The notes beneath the pieces were generated by a model. It was not told where the DNA came from, made no database searches, and worked only from the letters and a program-made list of their open reading frames with translations. Both the position numbers and the translations under genes were made by a program. A stretch of DNA of 64,000 nt from Oceanimonas sp. GK1 (GTDB lineage: Bacteria; Pseudomonadota; Gammaproteobacteria; Enterobacterales; Aeromonadaceae): positions 1,815,001 through 1,879,000 of the forward strand of contig NC_016745.1 in assembly GCF_000243075.1 (NCBI RefSeq), written 5' to 3'. Shown here piece by piece: positions 1-8,850 of this stretch (the stretch's first letter is position 1; each line of letters starts with the position of its first letter).

Positions 1-89
1 TGCTCGCAGATGTAGGTCACGGAGCCGGCAAAGAAGGGATCCTTGAGGCTGGGCATGGCGATGAGAAAGTGATGTTCCAGTGAATCCAT
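1..89 (-). CDS. yqgE: YqgE/AlgH family protein, N-terminal fragment
   Basis: Only the first 29 codons lie in the window; the gene runs off the left edge. The visible start [15 protein letters not shown] is followed by a KDPFF segment and then SVTYICE, which matches the conserved amino terminus of YqgE (UPF0301/AlgH), a small cytoplasmic protein of unclear function. The position next to gshB is the usual one in gammaproteobacteria (gshB-yqgE-yqgF). The family is recognised from this short segment plus synteny; nothing can be said about the rest of the protein. Confidence 0.85.
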   Translation of the reverse strand, partial: MDSLEHHFLIAMPSLKDPFFAGSVTYICE

Positions 90-146
90 GGTGTCTCGTT
101 ATGAGTATCATGCCCCGGCACGGCCGGGGTGCAGTGAGTGTTACTG

Positions 147-1094
147 TCAGGATAGCCGTTTTTCAATGGCGTCCATCAGCATGCCGGTAATGTTGACCGG
201 GAAGGCGGCCTCGATTTCCCGCACACAGGTGGGGCTGGTCACGTTCACTTCGGTGAGCTTGTCGCCGATGATGTCGAGGCCGACAAAGATAAGCCCCTTG
301 CTCTTCAGCACCGGCCCCAGCGCCTCGGCAATGCGGCGGTCGCTGTCACTCAGGGGGCGGGCCTCGCCCCGGCCGCCGGCGGCCAGGTTGCCCCGGGTTT
401 CGCCGCCCTGAGGAATGCGCGCCAGGCAGTAGGGCACCGGCTCGCCGTCCACCACCAGTACCCGCTTGTCGCCGTCCTTGATGGCGGGCAGGTAGGTCTG
501 CACCATGCAGTAGCGGCTGCCGTGCTCGGTGAGGGTTTCGATGATCACCCCCAGGTTGGGATCGTCTTCCTTCACCCGGAAAATGGAGGCGCCGCCCATG
601 CCATCCAGGGGCTTCATGATGATGTCCTTGTGCTCGGCGTGAAAGGCGCGAATGTCGGCGGCCTTGCGGGTCACCAGGGTACTGGGGGTGTGGGAGGCAA
701 ACCAGGCGGTGTAGAGCTTTTCGTTGGCGTCGCGCAGGCTCTGGGGCTTGTTGACGATCAGCACCCCTTCGCCCTCGGCCCGCTCCAGCAGGTAGGTGGC
801 GTAGATGAATTCGGTGTCAAAGGGCGGATCCTTGCGCATCAGGATCACATCCAGGCTGTGCAGCGGTTTGAGTTCGGGCTCGCCCAGGCTGAACCACTGG
901 CTGGCATCTTCCTTCACCGACAACCGGGCCATGTCGCCAAAGGCTTCGCCGTCGCGCAGGCTGAGATCGCTCATCTCCATGTACCACAGCTCGTAGCCCC
1001 GGCGCTGGGCTTCCAGCAGCATGGCGAAGCTGGTGTCTTTTTTGATGTTGATGGACTGAATGGGGTCCATCACGATTCCCAGTTTAATGGTCAT
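147..1094 (-). CDS. gshB: glutathione synthetase
   Basis: Cytoplasmic ATP-grasp enzyme that joins glycine to gamma-glutamylcysteine, the second step of glutathione synthesis. The 315-residue product matches the usual length (316 in E. coli) and nearly all family blocks are present: LGIVMDPI at the N terminus, [29 protein letters not shown] (ATP-binding loop), [16 protein letters not shown] and the C-terminal [13 protein letters not shown] start at MTIKLGIV rather than seven codons upstream because the family begins there and because this ATG overlaps the rsmE stop by 4 bp (ATGA), indicating translational coupling with rsmE. Confidence 0.97.
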   Translation of the reverse strand: MTIKLGIVMDPIQSINIKKDTSFAMLLEAQRRGYELWYMEMSDLSLRDGEAFGDMARLSVKEDASQWFSLGEPELKPLHSLDVILMRKDPPFDTEFIYATYLLERAEGEGVLIVNKPQSLRDANEKLYTAWFASHTPSTLVTRKAADIRAFHAEHKDIIMKPLDGMGGASIFRVKEDDPNLGVIIETLTEHGSRYCMVQTYLPAIKDGDKRVLVVDGEPVPYCLARIPQGGETRGNLAAGGRGEARPLSDSDRRIAEALGPVLKSKGLIFVGLDIIGDKLTEVNVTSPTCVREIEAAFPVNITGMLMDAIEKRLS

Positions 1095-1822
1095 GCGAGA
1101 TCTCCAAATCGGCATTGCAGGGCGGTAATGGCGGTGAGCGCCGCGGTTTCGGTGCGCAGTACGCGCGGTCCGAGCAGTATATCAATAAAGCCGTGCTGGC
1201 GGGCGGCGATGATTTCTTCGTCCGACAGCCCCCCTTCGGGGCCGATCAGCAGGCGCACGCCAGCCTCGGGGGCGGGCAGGGTGTTGACGCTGTGTTCGGC
1301 GCGGGGGTGTAGGTTGAGCTTGAGCTCATCGGTGTCTTCCGCCAGCCACTGGGCCAGGGCCATGGCCGGGCGTATCTCGGGAATGCGGTTGCGGCCGCAC
1401 TGCTCGCAGGCGGCGATGGCGATTTTCTGCCACTGCTGCAGTTTCTTCTCCAGCCGTTCGCCGGTGAGCTTGACGCCGCAACGGCTGGAAAACAGCGGAG
1501 TAATGACGTTGACGCCGAGCTCCACCGACTTCTGAATGGTGAACTCCATCTTTTCGCCCCGGCTCACCACCTGGCCCAGGTGAAAGTGCAGGGGTGATTC
1601 CACCTCGTCGGCGCTGAAGGCACCGATGCGCACCCGCACCGTCTTCTTGCCGGCCTCGATGATGTCGGCGGCGTACTGGCCGCCTTCACCGTTGAACAGT
1701 ACCAGCGGCTGGCCGGCCTGCATGCGCAGCACCCGACCCACGTGGTTGGCGCCATCCTCAGACAGGCTCAGCTCCTGGCCGGTGGCAAGCTGGCCCGGCT
1801 CATGGATTCGGGGTATACGCAT
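1091..1822 (-). CDS. rsmE: 16S rRNA m3U1498 methyltransferase
   Basis: SPOUT-class methyltransferase that methylates N3 of U1498 in 16S rRNA of the 30S subunit. The 243-residue protein has an N-terminal PUA-like domain (about residues 1-70, starting [10 protein letters not shown]) and a C-terminal knotted SPOUT domain with the SAM-binding signatures [14 protein letters not shown] and [12 protein letters not shown] longer open frame exists, but MRIPRI is the family's usual start. The gene overlaps the end of endA by 23 bp and the start of gshB by 4 bp, so endA-rsmE-gshB are probably cotranscribed, as in Enterobacterales. Confidence 0.95.
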   Translation of the reverse strand: MRIPRIHEPGQLATGQELSLSEDGANHVGRVLRMQAGQPLVLFNGEGGQYAADIIEAGKKTVRVRIGAFSADEVESPLHFHLGQVVSRGEKMEFTIQKSVELGVNVITPLFSSRCGVKLTGERLEKKLQQWQKIAIAACEQCGRNRIPEIRPAMALAQWLAEDTDELKLNLHPRAEHSVNTLPAPEAGVRLLIGPEGGLSDEEIIAARQHGFIDILLGPRVLRTETAALTAITALQCRFGDLA

Positions 1823-2504
1823 AGTTTTTGCATTGCTCCTGAACAAAGGGGTTGTGATTGCCCTGAATGCGGCTGATGCGGTTGTCCCGCTCGCACTCCC
1901 AGGGACTGGCCGGGTATTGCCGGTTCCAGGCCTCAAACAGTTTTTGCTGCTGGCGGGCAATTTTCAGCCGGTACTGCTGCTGCATATACAGATAGGTGCG
2001 GGCAATGGCGCCCCGGCTTTGCTCCGGTGGCTGTACCTTGCGGCCTTTGAAGTCCACCAGCATTTGACACTGACCGTATTGTACCGGTTTGCCGTTCCAT
2101 TCGGAAAAACGGTAGTTGGAGCGATCGCCGTTCACCTCGCCCACCGCCGGCACCAGGTTGTGCAGGTCGCCTTCCATCTGCCGGAACAGCTCGTCCTTGC
2201 GGGTGCAGTTTTTGCGACCGCCCTGTTGCCAGCACTGGCGCTGGTGGCCGAATTCCCAGGCGGGCACCACGTGCTCCCACTCGATGCGGCTGGCACGCTG
2301 TTGCTGTTTGCGCACCTGGTAGCCGCAACCGGCCAGATCCGGTACCAGTTTTTTACCCTGTGTATCTATGTTGCAGCCGCAATAAAAGGTTTTAAGGTTA
2401 TCGTTGTAAATGCCCGGGGCCACCTTTTTGGCCTGGCGAAACGACATGGCTTCGCCGTAAGCCAGCGAGGAGCACAGGCTCAGGATTAGAAGAAAATAGC
2501 GCAC
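1800..2504 (-). CDS. endA: endonuclease I (periplasmic DNase)
   Basis: Secreted or periplasmic endonuclease of the EndA/Vvn family, cutting double-stranded DNA to oligonucleotides. Residues 1-17 form a signal peptide ([17 protein letters not shown]). The His-Me finger signature [11 protein letters not shown] and the downstream Asn-containing block [20 protein letters not shown] carry the catalytic His and metal-binding Asn residues of the family. Eight cysteines remain in the mature protein, in line with disulphide-stabilised periplasmic homologues. Length 234 aa is typical. It is the first gene of endA-rsmE-gshB-yqgE. Confidence 0.95.
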   Translation of the reverse strand: MRYFLLILSLCSSLAYGEAMSFRQAKKVAPGIYNDNLKTFYCGCNIDTQGKKLVPDLAGCGYQVRKQQQRASRIEWEHVVPAWEFGHQRQCWQQGGRKNCTRKDELFRQMEGDLHNLVPAVGEVNGDRSNYRFSEWNGKPVQYGQCQMLVDFKGRKVQPPEQSRGAIARTYLYMQQQYRLKIARQQQKLFEAWNRQYPASPWECERDNRISRIQGNHNPFVQEQCKNYAYTPNP

Positions 2505-2583
2505 GACTCGTTGTTATGTTGGTTTTTGTGCGCGCAAGCTTACCACTGGCGGCGGGGCGGGGAAAAGTGGGGATTGGAGATCC

Positions 2584-2617
2584 CGACACATCGGCCGGGT
2601 TGCGTGCCGATGTGTCG
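2584..2617. repeat. perfect 12-bp inverted repeat between peroxiredoxin gene and endA
   Basis: CGACACATCGGC (2584-2595) and its exact reverse complement GCCGATGTGTCG (2606-2617) flank a 10-nt loop. It lies downstream of the sprT-peroxiredoxin unit and upstream of endA, all on the minus strand. There is no T-tract on the minus side, so it is not a standard intrinsic terminator; it may be a transcript-end stabiliser, a Rho-assisted terminator or part of a dispersed palindrome. Confidence 0.6.
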
Positions 2618-2638
2618 AAGGGGAGTCGTAAACGTGCG

Positions 2639-3109
2639 TTACACGAGCTTCAGCATGGCCTCGGCGGAAGACACCTCCAGCTTGCCGGGGGCTTCCACGC
2701 AGACGTGAGTAACCACGCCGTTGTCCACCACCAGGGCAAAGCGCTGGGCACGCAGGCCGCCAAAGGTGCCGGTGTCCTTGGCCAGCCCCAGGGCTTGCGT
2801 AAAGGCGCCGTCGCCGTCCGCCAGCATGGTAATGGCCTCGGCGTTCTGGCTTTGCTGCCAGGCGCGCATTACGAAGGCGTCGTTGACCGACAGGCAGAAC
2901 AGCGCCACACCCTTGCGTTGAAATTCGTCTTCCAGCGCGACAAAGCCCGGCAGATGCGCCTGGGAGCAGGTGGGGGTAAAGGCGCCGGGTACGGCGAAAA
3001 TCACCGCCTTTTTGTTGGCAAACAGAGTGTGGGTGTCGACGCTGCTTTTGCCGCTGTCGGTAATAAAGGTGAAGTCGTGCTGGGGCAGGGGGTGACCGGA
3101 CTGAATCAT
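2639..3109 (-). CDS. Prx5-like peroxiredoxin (redoxin family)
   Basis: Thiol peroxidase predicted to reduce hydrogen peroxide and organic peroxides in the cytoplasm. The 156-residue protein carries the Prx5 signature PGAFTPTCS with the peroxidatic cysteine at residue 48; C73 and a C-terminal HVC cysteine are candidate resolving residues. No fused glutaredoxin domain is present. The open frame extends 44 codons upstream, but MIQSGHPLPQ is the family-like start and its ATG overlaps the sprT stop by 4 bp. Coupling to sprT suggests coexpression, though no shared pathway is known. Confidence 0.88.
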   Translation of the reverse strand: MIQSGHPLPQHDFTFITDSGKSSVDTHTLFANKKAVIFAVPGAFTPTCSQAHLPGFVALEDEFQRKGVALFCLSVNDAFVMRAWQQSQNAEAITMLADGDGAFTQALGLAKDTGTFGGLRAQRFALVVDNGVVTHVCVEAPGKLEVSSAEAMLKLV

Positions 3110-3618
3110 GGCGTTTTCCTTTTGGATGAGGCTTTCACTCGGGTTAATGGCTGGCCGCAGTGCAGGCACTGGTAGCGTTTCTGGCCGCGCAGCACGCTGT
3201 TGTGCCGGCGCAGGCTGAGCTTGTGAATGCGGCAGCCGCAATCATAGCTGAAAACCGGGGCGACTTTCGCGGTGTTGAGCCGGTGCCGGGTGCGGGGCTC
3301 CACGCCGAACACCTCTGTCATGATGGCCTGCCATTCCCGGCCATGGGGGCGCACCCGGCCGTGCAGGGCAAAGGCCACCAGGTGGGCCACCTCGTGGGGC
3401 ACGATATCGGTGAGGAAGTGCTCGGCGTTGTCGGCCAGCAGCACCGGATTAAAGCGCAGCTCCCAGCGTTCGGTCCAGGCAGAGCCGGCAATACGGCCGC
3501 GCTGGTTAAAGCGCACCAGTGGCGGATCAAAATGCCGGCCGGTATGGTGCTCGGCCAGGGCCAGGCACTCGGTGACTCTGTCTTGTACTTGCTGAAAAAG
3601 GGAATCGTCAGGTTTCAT
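3106..3618 (-). CDS. sprT: SprT family zinc metalloprotease-like protein
   Basis: The 170-residue protein has the metalloprotease motif HEVAH at residues 75-79 and a C-terminal zinc ribbon (Cys-Gly-Cys near residue 127, then Cys-x2-Cys near 152), the architecture of bacterial SprT proteins, relatives of the eukaryotic DNA-protein crosslink protease Spartan. The biochemical role of bacterial SprT is poorly established. It lies between metK and endA as in E. coli (galP absent here), and its stop overlaps the start of the peroxiredoxin gene. Confidence 0.93.
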   Translation of the reverse strand: MKPDDSLFQQVQDRVTECLALAEHHTGRHFDPPLVRFNQRGRIAGSAWTERWELRFNPVLLADNAEHFLTDIVPHEVAHLVAFALHGRVRPHGREWQAIMTEVFGVEPRTRHRLNTAKVAPVFSYDCGCRIHKLSLRRHNSVLRGQKRYQCLHCGQPLTRVKASSKRKTP

Positions 3619-3680
3619 GGTTTTTAAAGCTGCCAGCCCGTCTTGGTCACCAATATTACTGTATGCAAAGCTGTGCTCTG

Positions 3681-3890
3681 TCGCCGGTCAAGGCGCACTG
3701 CTTCTCCGGCACGCTGTGAATACCTCCCTGTACGCTCCGTCGCGCCATCCCTGGCGCGAAGGACACGGCGAAGCAGACGCCCCTTGCTCTCCTCAGAACG
3801 CTTGGCGCTGACTGACAGCAAACTGACAACGCCGATGTTGCCCGAAGCAGCAGTGGGGATTGCCGGAGCCGACCATAAAATGCCATGGAT
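3681..3890. repeat. dispersed repeat R1, left part (interrupted by IS)
   Basis: This segment matches 24368-24580 over its whole length with scattered substitutions. The inner element begins with the terminal inverted repeat CGAAGCAGCAG at 3843-3853 and reaches the left arm AAAATGCCAT (3877-3886) of a central palindrome; the right arm ATGGCATTTT is found 1.4 kb away at 5292-5301, beyond the insertion sequence. An outer palindrome resembling GCGCCATCCCTGGCGC lies in the distal half. No coding capacity is evident. Confidence 0.85.
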
Positions 3891-3897
3891 GATGAGA

Positions 3898-3907
3898 TGG
3901 ACACCTC
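3898..3907 (+). repeat. left subterminal inverted repeat of the IS
   Basis: TGGACACCTC, exact reverse complement of GAGGTGTCCA at 5279-5288. It lies 7 bp inside the deduced left end; the right copy lies 3 bp inside the right end. Such asymmetric flanks are described for the IS1111 group. Confidence 0.85.
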
Positions 3908-3973
3908 TTGGGTAAGCGGCGTCGTAATGCGCCATATTTGGGTTGAAGCTCAAATAACCACAAAAGGTGTCCA
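3898..3973 (+). promoter_or_regulatory. possible RBS-sequestering hairpin at the IS left end
   Basis: TGGACACCT of the left inverted repeat (3898-3906) pairs perfectly with AGGTGTCCA at 3965-3973, which contains the AAGG ribosome-binding sequence 8 nt before the transposase ATG. In a read-through transcript from outside the element the 9-bp stem would hide the ribosome-binding site, whereas transcription starting inside the element or across a circular junction could avoid it. The pairing is seen; the regulatory role is inferred by analogy with other insertion sequences. Confidence 0.4.
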
Positions 3974-3975
3974 CT

Positions 3976-4989
3976 ATGAACATTACGCTCATTGGTCTCG
4001 ATTTGGCAAAGAATGTGATTCAGATTTGTGGTGTTAATCAAGCTGGCAAGGCGGTATTCAATCGCAGCGTGACCCGTCACAAGGTACTGGAGCTGCTTAG
4101 TCAGTACCCTCAGGTGCCCATTGCGATGGAAGCCTGCAGCGGCTCCAATTACTGGGGCAGAGCCCTGCAGCAGCGGGGACATCAGGTGATGTTGCTGCCG
4201 CCCCAGCATGTGAAACCCTTCGTCAAGGGGAACAAGAACGACCGTAATGATGCCTTTGCTATCTGTGAGGCGGCACGGCGCCCCAACATGACGTTTGTAC
4301 CGCCGCGTACGCTGGAGCAGACCGACATCAGCCTGGTACACCGGCTGCGAGAGCGCCGCATCGGCGAGCGAACCCGGTTGATTAATCAGTTACGGGGCTT
4401 GCTCAATGAGTACGGCATCGTTCTGGCTGGCGGTAAAGAGACGTTAAAGCAAGCCATGCCCTTGCTGTTGGAGGATGCTAGTAACGAACTGACGCCACGG
4501 GCTCGGACCTATTGTTGTGACATCCTGGAAGAATGGCAGCAACTGGATGAGGCTATTCGGTGCCTGGATAAAGACATCGAACAGCAATGTCGCGATAACG
4601 AGGCCTGCGCCCGACTCATTGACATTCGAGGTGTAGGCGCGGTGACCGCGACCGCCATGGTCGCCTTTGTCGGCAACGGCAGTCAGTACCGCAATGCCCG
4701 GCACTTTTCTGCCAACCTGGGGCTGGTACCGAAAGAGCATTCCAGTGGCGGCAAACAAAAGCTGGGCAGTATCACCAAGCGTGGTAATGGGTACTTGCGC
4801 AAGCTGTTGATACAAGGTGCCTGGTCGATTATCCGGCACCTGAACAAGGCCACCGACCGGTTATCGCTGTGGGTCAAACAGCTGGCCGAGCGCAGAGGCA
4901 AGCAACGCGCTGCGGTGGCCACGGCCAACAAGCTGGCACGGATTATCTGGGTCATGCTGTTCAGGCAGGAGCACTATCGGGCAGCCTGA
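3976..4989 (+). CDS. IS110-family transposase (IS1111 group)
   Basis: A 337-residue DEDD recombinase. The RuvC-like N-terminal domain supplies D9 (IGLDLAK), E52 (AMEACSGSNYW), and D89 and D92 (NKNDRNDAF). A coiled region (about 120-210) leads to the C-terminal Tnp20 domain with the helix-hairpin-helix IDIRGVGAVTATAM and the block HSSGGKQKLGSITKRGN, whose serine pair (S256/S257) is the expected nucleophile region. All key residues are intact and there is no frameshift, so the enzyme may be active. I choose ATG 3976 over the GTG nine bases upstream because AAGG is well spaced and the family starts with the first beta strand. Confidence 0.95.
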   Translation: MNITLIGLDLAKNVIQICGVNQAGKAVFNRSVTRHKVLELLSQYPQVPIAMEACSGSNYWGRALQQRGHQVMLLPPQHVKPFVKGNKNDRNDAFAICEAARRPNMTFVPPRTLEQTDISLVHRLRERRIGERTRLINQLRGLLNEYGIVLAGGKETLKQAMPLLLEDASNELTPRARTYCCDILEEWQQLDEAIRCLDKDIEQQCRDNEACARLIDIRGVGAVTATAMVAFVGNGSQYRNARHFSANLGLVPKEHSSGGKQKLGSITKRGNGYLRKLLIQGAWSIIRHLNKATDRLSLWVKQLAERRGKQRAAVATANKLARIIWVMLFRQEHYRAA

Positions 4990-5278
4990 GCTGACCTAAA
5001 GAAACTGAATTAAACCCCGTTTAACAGGAAGGAAAACAAGAGGTTATCACCCCGACGAAACGCGATGTGGAAAACGTGAATGAGGCAACAGGTTAAACCG
5101 GCCCTTGCAAACGCCGAGAAAATGTCAGGAGTCTGAACTCCGTAAGGACGATAGGCAGCAAGGGCGCGGTTCTCATTAGGGCCAGAGTGAGCCAATGACT
5201 CACTCATCAACACAGGCCGAATATACGGATGCAGTTAATCCTGGCTGCCAAAACACGGAAACCCCACTGGCGAAAAGC
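4990..5278 (+). ncRNA. candidate bridge/seek guide RNA region in IS 3' end
   Basis: Nearly 290 bp without a plausible gene lie between the transposase stop and the right inverted repeat. In the IS1111 group this end encodes the guide RNA that directs the recombinase (established for relatives, inferred here). Short hairpins are visible: GGAGT-CTGA-ACTCC at 5128-5141 and GAGTGA/TCACTC at 5185-5190 and 5200-5205. GAAAATGTCA at 5118-5127 resembles the left half-target AAAATGCCA and could pair with its complement through one G-U pair. CTCATCA at 5203-5209 is complementary to TGATGAG at the left IS junction (3890-3896). Both matches are short and could be chance. Confidence 0.5.
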
Positions 5279-5288
5279 GAGGTGTCCA
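5279..5288 (+). repeat. right subterminal inverted repeat of the IS
   Basis: GAGGTGTCCA, the exact reverse complement of the left repeat at 3898-3907, followed after 3 bp by the resumed target palindrome. Confidence 0.85.
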
Positions 5289-5291
5289 TAT

Positions 5292-5362
5292 ATGGCATTT
5301 TCGAGCGACACAGGGAGTGTGCTTGAAGCGTGTCGGCGGAGCGCAACCGCGCTGCTGCTTCG
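5292..5362. repeat. dispersed repeat R1, right part
   Basis: This resumes the repeat broken by the IS: palindrome arm ATGGCATTTT (5292-5301), then a segment matching 24582-24650 (CGAGCG, AGGGAG, GTGCTTGAAGCGTGT, GAGCGCAACCGCGCTG), ending in CTGCTGCTTCG at 5352-5362, the perfect inverted complement of the left terminal repeat at 3843-3853. Confidence 0.85.
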
Positions 5363-5400
5363 CGCGGCGATTTTTATCGGCAACTCAGGCTGCAAGCGAA

Positions 5401-5430
5401 TATACAAAGGGGAAGCGAATGCTTCCCCTT
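5401..5430 (-). terminator. intrinsic terminator of metK
   Basis: A perfect 10-bp stem AAGGGGAAGC / GCTTCCCCTT (5407-5416 and 5421-5430) with a 4-nt loop. On the minus strand it is followed by TTTGTATA, a short U-rich tract, directly after the metK stop codon. Confidence 0.85.
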
Positions 5431-5435
5431 GATGC

Positions 5436-6593
5436 TTACTTCAGGCCGGCGGCGTCGCGCAGCAGGGCGGCCTTGTCGGTGGCCTCCCAGGGGAACTCGT
5501 CCCGGCCGAAGTGGCCGTAGGCGGCGGTGGCCTGGTAGATGGGACGGTTCAGATCCAGCATCTGAATGAGGCCATAGGGGCGCAGGTCGAAGTGCTCGCG
5601 CACCAGGGCGTCGATGAGTTCTTCGGATACCTTGCCGGTGCCGAAGGTTTCCACGCTGATGGAGGTGGGCTCGGCCACACCGATGGCGTAGGACACCTGA
5701 ATTTCACAGCGATCCGCCAGACCGGCGGCCACGATGTTTTTGGCCACGTAGCGGGCGGCGTAGGCGGCGGAGCGATCCACCTTGGACGGATCCTTGCCGG
5801 AGAAGGCACCACCACCGTGGCGGGCCATGCCGCCGTAGGTGTCGACGATGATCTTGCGGCCGGTCAGGCCACAGTCACCCATGGGGCCGCCGATAATAAA
5901 CTGGCCGGTGGGGTTGATGTGGTACTTGGTGTCCTTGCTCAGCCATTCGGCGGGCAGCACCGGCTTGATGATCAGCTCCATCACCGCTTCGCGCAGGGTG
6001 GCCTGATCGATGTCGGGGCTGTGCTGGGTGGACAGCACCACGGTGTCGATGGCCACCGGCTTGCCGTCGTCGTAAACAAAGGTGACCTGGGACTTGGCGT
6101 CCGGACGCAGCCAGGGCAGCTCCTTGGCCTTGCGCACATGGGCCTGGCGCTTCACCAGACGGTGGGCGTAGGTGACCGGGGCGGGCATCAGTACATCGGT
6201 TTCGTTGGAGGCGTAACCGAACATCAGGCCCTGGTCGCCGGCACCCTGAGCGTAAGGGTCTTCGTCTTTGCGATCCACGCCCATGGCGATGTCGGGAGAC
6301 TGTTTGCCGATGGCGTTGAGCACGGCGCAGCTGTCACCGTCAAAGCCCATGTCGGAGCTGGTGTAGCCAATGTCGCGTACGGTGCGGCGGGCCAGCTCTT
6401 CGATGTCGACCCAGGCGCTGGTGGAGATTTCGCCGCCCACGATGACCATGCCGGTCTTGACGTAGGTTTCGCAGGCCACGCGAGCCTTGGGGTCCTGCTT
6501 GATGATGGCGTCGAGGACCGCATCGGAGATCTGGTCGGCAATCTTGTCGGGATGACCTTCGGACACGGACTCGGAGGTAAACAGTCTGGCCAT
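5436..6593 (-). CDS. metK: S-adenosylmethionine synthase
   Basis: Makes S-adenosylmethionine from methionine and ATP in the cytoplasm. The 385-residue protein has the family's landmarks: [13 protein letters not shown] near residue 14 (ATP and metal binding), [12 protein letters not shown] near 115 and the glycine-rich loop [16 protein letters not shown] near 260. The start [15 protein letters not shown] is standard. It is transcribed divergently from tkt, with a possible methionine-repressor site in its leader and a clear terminator after its stop. Confidence 0.98.
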   Translation of the reverse strand: MARLFTSESVSEGHPDKIADQISDAVLDAIIKQDPKARVACETYVKTGMVIVGGEISTSAWVDIEELARRTVRDIGYTSSDMGFDGDSCAVLNAIGKQSPDIAMGVDRKDEDPYAQGAGDQGLMFGYASNETDVLMPAPVTYAHRLVKRQAHVRKAKELPWLRPDAKSQVTFVYDDGKPVAIDTVVLSTQHSPDIDQATLREAVMELIIKPVLPAEWLSKDTKYHINPTGQFIIGGPMGDCGLTGRKIIVDTYGGMARHGGGAFSGKDPSKVDRSAAYAARYVAKNIVAAGLADRCEIQVSYAIGVAEPTSISVETFGTGKVSEELIDALVREHFDLRPYGLIQMLDLNRPIYQATAAYGHFGRDEFPWEATDKAALLRDAAGLK

Positions 6594-6638
6594 GTTACTT
6601 CACTTCCTGAAAATGTAATGAATTCGGTGCTGTCAGTG

Positions 6639-6673
6639 ACCGCCTGGATGGCGGTATTAACATCTGGACGGCT
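6639..6673 (-). promoter_or_regulatory. metK leader: possible MetJ boxes and a small hairpin
   Basis: On the minus strand two adjacent octamers AGCCGTCC and AGATGTTA (complement of 6658-6673) match the MetJ consensus AGACGTCT at 6/8 and 5/8 positions. Immediately downstream ACCGCC/GGCGGT (6639-6644 and 6650-6655) can form a 6-bp hairpin in the leader. MetJ control of metK is established in Enterobacterales; here it is only a suggestion because the matches are weak and only two boxes are seen. Confidence 0.3.
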
Positions 6674-6827
6674 ATTCTAGAGAGGCGGCGACGGGATTGC
6701 CAGCAAAATGTGTGACCGGCCCGGCGCCCGGCAGCGGGGGGAGAATAATTTGCGCCACCCGGCCGTCTTTGGGACAATAACCGCCGTTTTGTTCACCCTT
6801 CTTTCAAGAATTTCTCAGGAGATGTCG

Positions 6828-8825
6828 ATGCCTTCTCGTCAAGTGCTGGCCAATGCCGTGCGCGCGCTCAGTATGGATGCGGTACAGAAAGCCAATTCCG
6901 GTCACCCCGGTGCCCCCATGGGCATGGCGGATATCGCCGAGGTGTTGTGGCGTGATTACTTGAAGCACAACCCGGCCAACCCGAACTGGGCCGATCGTGA
7001 CCGCTTTATTCTGTCCAACGGTCACGGCTCCATGCTGCTGTACTCCCTGCTGCACCTGACCGGCTATGAGCTGTCCATCGACGATCTCAAGCAGTTCCGC
7101 CAACTGCATTCCAAGACCCCCGGCCACCCCGAGTACGGCTACGCCCCGGGCGTGGAAACCACCACAGGTCCGCTCGGTCAGGGCATCACCAATGCGGTGG
7201 GCATGGCCATCGCCGAAAAGGCGCTGGCGGCCCAGTTCAACCAGCCCGGCCATGAGGTGGTGGATCACTACACCTATACCTTCCTGGGTGACGGCTGCCT
7301 GATGGAAGGCATCTCCCACGAAGCCTGCTCCCTGGCGGGTACCCTGGGATTGGGCAAGCTGATTGCCTTCTGGGATGACAACGGCATTTCCATCGACGGT
7401 CATGTGGACGGCTGGTTCAGCGACGACACGCCCAAGCGTTTTGAAGCCTACGGCTGGCAGGTGATCCCAGCCGTTGACGGCCACGACAGTGCCGCCGTGG
7501 CCGCCGCCATCGAGGCCGCCCGCGCCGATACTTCCCGCCCGACCCTGATCTGCTGCCGCACCGTGATCGGCTTTGGTTCTCCCAACAAGGGCGGCAGCCA
7601 CGACTGCCACGGTGCCCCCCTGGGTGAAGATGAAATCGCCGCCACCCGCGAGCAACTGGGCTGGCACCATGCGCCGTTCGAGATCCCCGCCGACATCTAC
7701 GGCGAGTGGGATGCCAAGGCCAAGGGTGCCGAGCGGGAAGCCGCCTGGAACGAGCAGTTTGCCGCCTACGCCGCCGCTCATCCGGAATTGGCCGCCGAGC
7801 TCAAGCGCCGCCTGAACGGCGAGCTGCCCGCCGACTGGGCCCAGCAGAGCACCGACTTTATCAAGGGCCTGCAGGCGGCTCCGGCCAAGATCGCCACCCG
7901 CAAGGCCTCTCAGAACGCCCTCGACGCCTTTGGCGCTGTGCTGCCCGAGCTGCTGGGTGGCAGTGCCGACCTGGCGCCGTCTAACCTGACCATGCACAAG
8001 GCTTCAAAGGCCATCAGCGCCGAGGATGCCTCCGGCAACTACCTGCACTACGGCGTGCGCGAGTTCGGCATGAGCGCCATCATGAACGGTATCGCCCTGC
8101 ACGGCGGTTTCGTGCCCTACGGCGGCACCTTCCTGATGTTCGTGGAATACGCCCGCAACGCGGTGCGCATGGCCGCCTTGATGAAGCAGCGCTCCATCTT
8201 TGTGTACACCCACGACAGCATCGGCCTAGGTGAAGACGGCCCGACCCACCAGCCGGTCGAGCAAATTGCCTCTCTGCGCCTGACCCCCAACATGAGCACC
8301 TGGCGTCCCTGTGATCAGGTGGAGTCGGCGGTGGCCTGGAAACACGCCATTGAGCGTCAGGACGGCCCCACTTCGCTGATCTTCTCTCGGCAGAACCTGC
8401 CCCAGATGGAGCGCACTGAGGCCCAGCTGGCCGACGTGGCCAAGGGTGGCTATGTGCTGCGCGATTGCGCCGGCACGCCTGAGCTGATCATCGTCGCCAC
8501 CGGCTCCGAGGTGGAGCTGGCCATGGCCGCCGCCGAGCAGCTGACTGCCAAGGGCCGCGCGGTGCGTGTGGTGTCCATGCCGTCCACCGACGTGTTTGAC
8601 GCCCAGTCTGCCTCCTACCGTGAAAGCGTGCTGCCCGCCGCCGTGACCAGGCGTCTGGCGGTGGAAGCCGGCATCAAGGACTACTGGTTCAAGTACGTGG
8701 GCTTTGGTGGCGACATCATCGGCATGACCAGCTTTGGCGAGTCGGCCCCGGCCGGCGAGCTGTTCAAGCTGTTCGGCTTTACCACCGACAACGTGGTGGA
8801 GAAGGCTGAGGCCCTGCTGGGCTGA
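6828..8825 (+). CDS. tkt: transketolase
   Basis: Thiamine-diphosphate enzyme transferring two-carbon ketol units between pentose-phosphate sugars, linking that pathway to glycolysis. The 665-residue protein covers the whole family: [11 protein letters not shown] and [11 protein letters not shown]-type substrate and ThDP residues near the N terminus, the ThDP motif [14 protein letters not shown] ending in DDN near residue 185, the pyrimidine domain with [15 protein letters not shown] near 470, and a C-terminal domain. Start ATG 6828 is chosen because AGGAG lies 7 nt upstream, while the ATG two codons earlier directly abuts AGGAG. It is divergent from metK. Confidence 0.97.
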   Translation: MPSRQVLANAVRALSMDAVQKANSGHPGAPMGMADIAEVLWRDYLKHNPANPNWADRDRFILSNGHGSMLLYSLLHLTGYELSIDDLKQFRQLHSKTPGHPEYGYAPGVETTTGPLGQGITNAVGMAIAEKALAAQFNQPGHEVVDHYTYTFLGDGCLMEGISHEACSLAGTLGLGKLIAFWDDNGISIDGHVDGWFSDDTPKRFEAYGWQVIPAVDGHDSAAVAAAIEAARADTSRPTLICCRTVIGFGSPNKGGSHDCHGAPLGEDEIAATREQLGWHHAPFEIPADIYGEWDAKAKGAEREAAWNEQFAAYAAAHPELAAELKRRLNGELPADWAQQSTDFIKGLQAAPAKIATRKASQNALDAFGAVLPELLGGSADLAPSNLTMHKASKAISAEDASGNYLHYGVREFGMSAIMNGIALHGGFVPYGGTFLMFVEYARNAVRMAALMKQRSIFVYTHDSIGLGEDGPTHQPVEQIASLRLTPNMSTWRPCDQVESAVAWKHAIERQDGPTSLIFSRQNLPQMERTEAQLADVAKGGYVLRDCAGTPELIIVATGSEVELAMAAAEQLTAKGRAVRVVSMPSTDVFDAQSASYRESVLPAAVTRRLAVEAGIKDYWFKYVGFGGDIIGMTSFGESAPAGELFKLFGFTTDNVVEKAEALLG

Positions 8826-8850
8826 GCCTTCCCCGCGACATGAATGATAA

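Larger units (their letters stand above)
3891..5291 (+). mobile_element. IS110-family (IS1111-group) insertion sequence
   Basis: A 1.4-kb element with one DEDD transposase gene, subterminal rather than terminal inverted repeats (TGGACACCTC at 3898-3907 and GAGGTGTCCA at 5279-5288, a perfect 10/10 match) and a long 3' non-coding end of about 300 bp, the IS1111-group arrangement. The edges come from the interrupted palindrome: left flank ends CCATGGAT at 3890, right flank resumes ATGGCATTTT at 5292. Removing the insert and one copy of the shared AT restores a 117-bp repeat, the same length as the uninterrupted copy at 24534-24650. Ends are uncertain by about 2 bp. Confidence 0.9.

Noticed and set aside
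5511-6680. Gly/Val-rich open frame antisense to metK
   Set aside because: Same artefact: it covers a strongly conserved gene and shows low-complexity composition.
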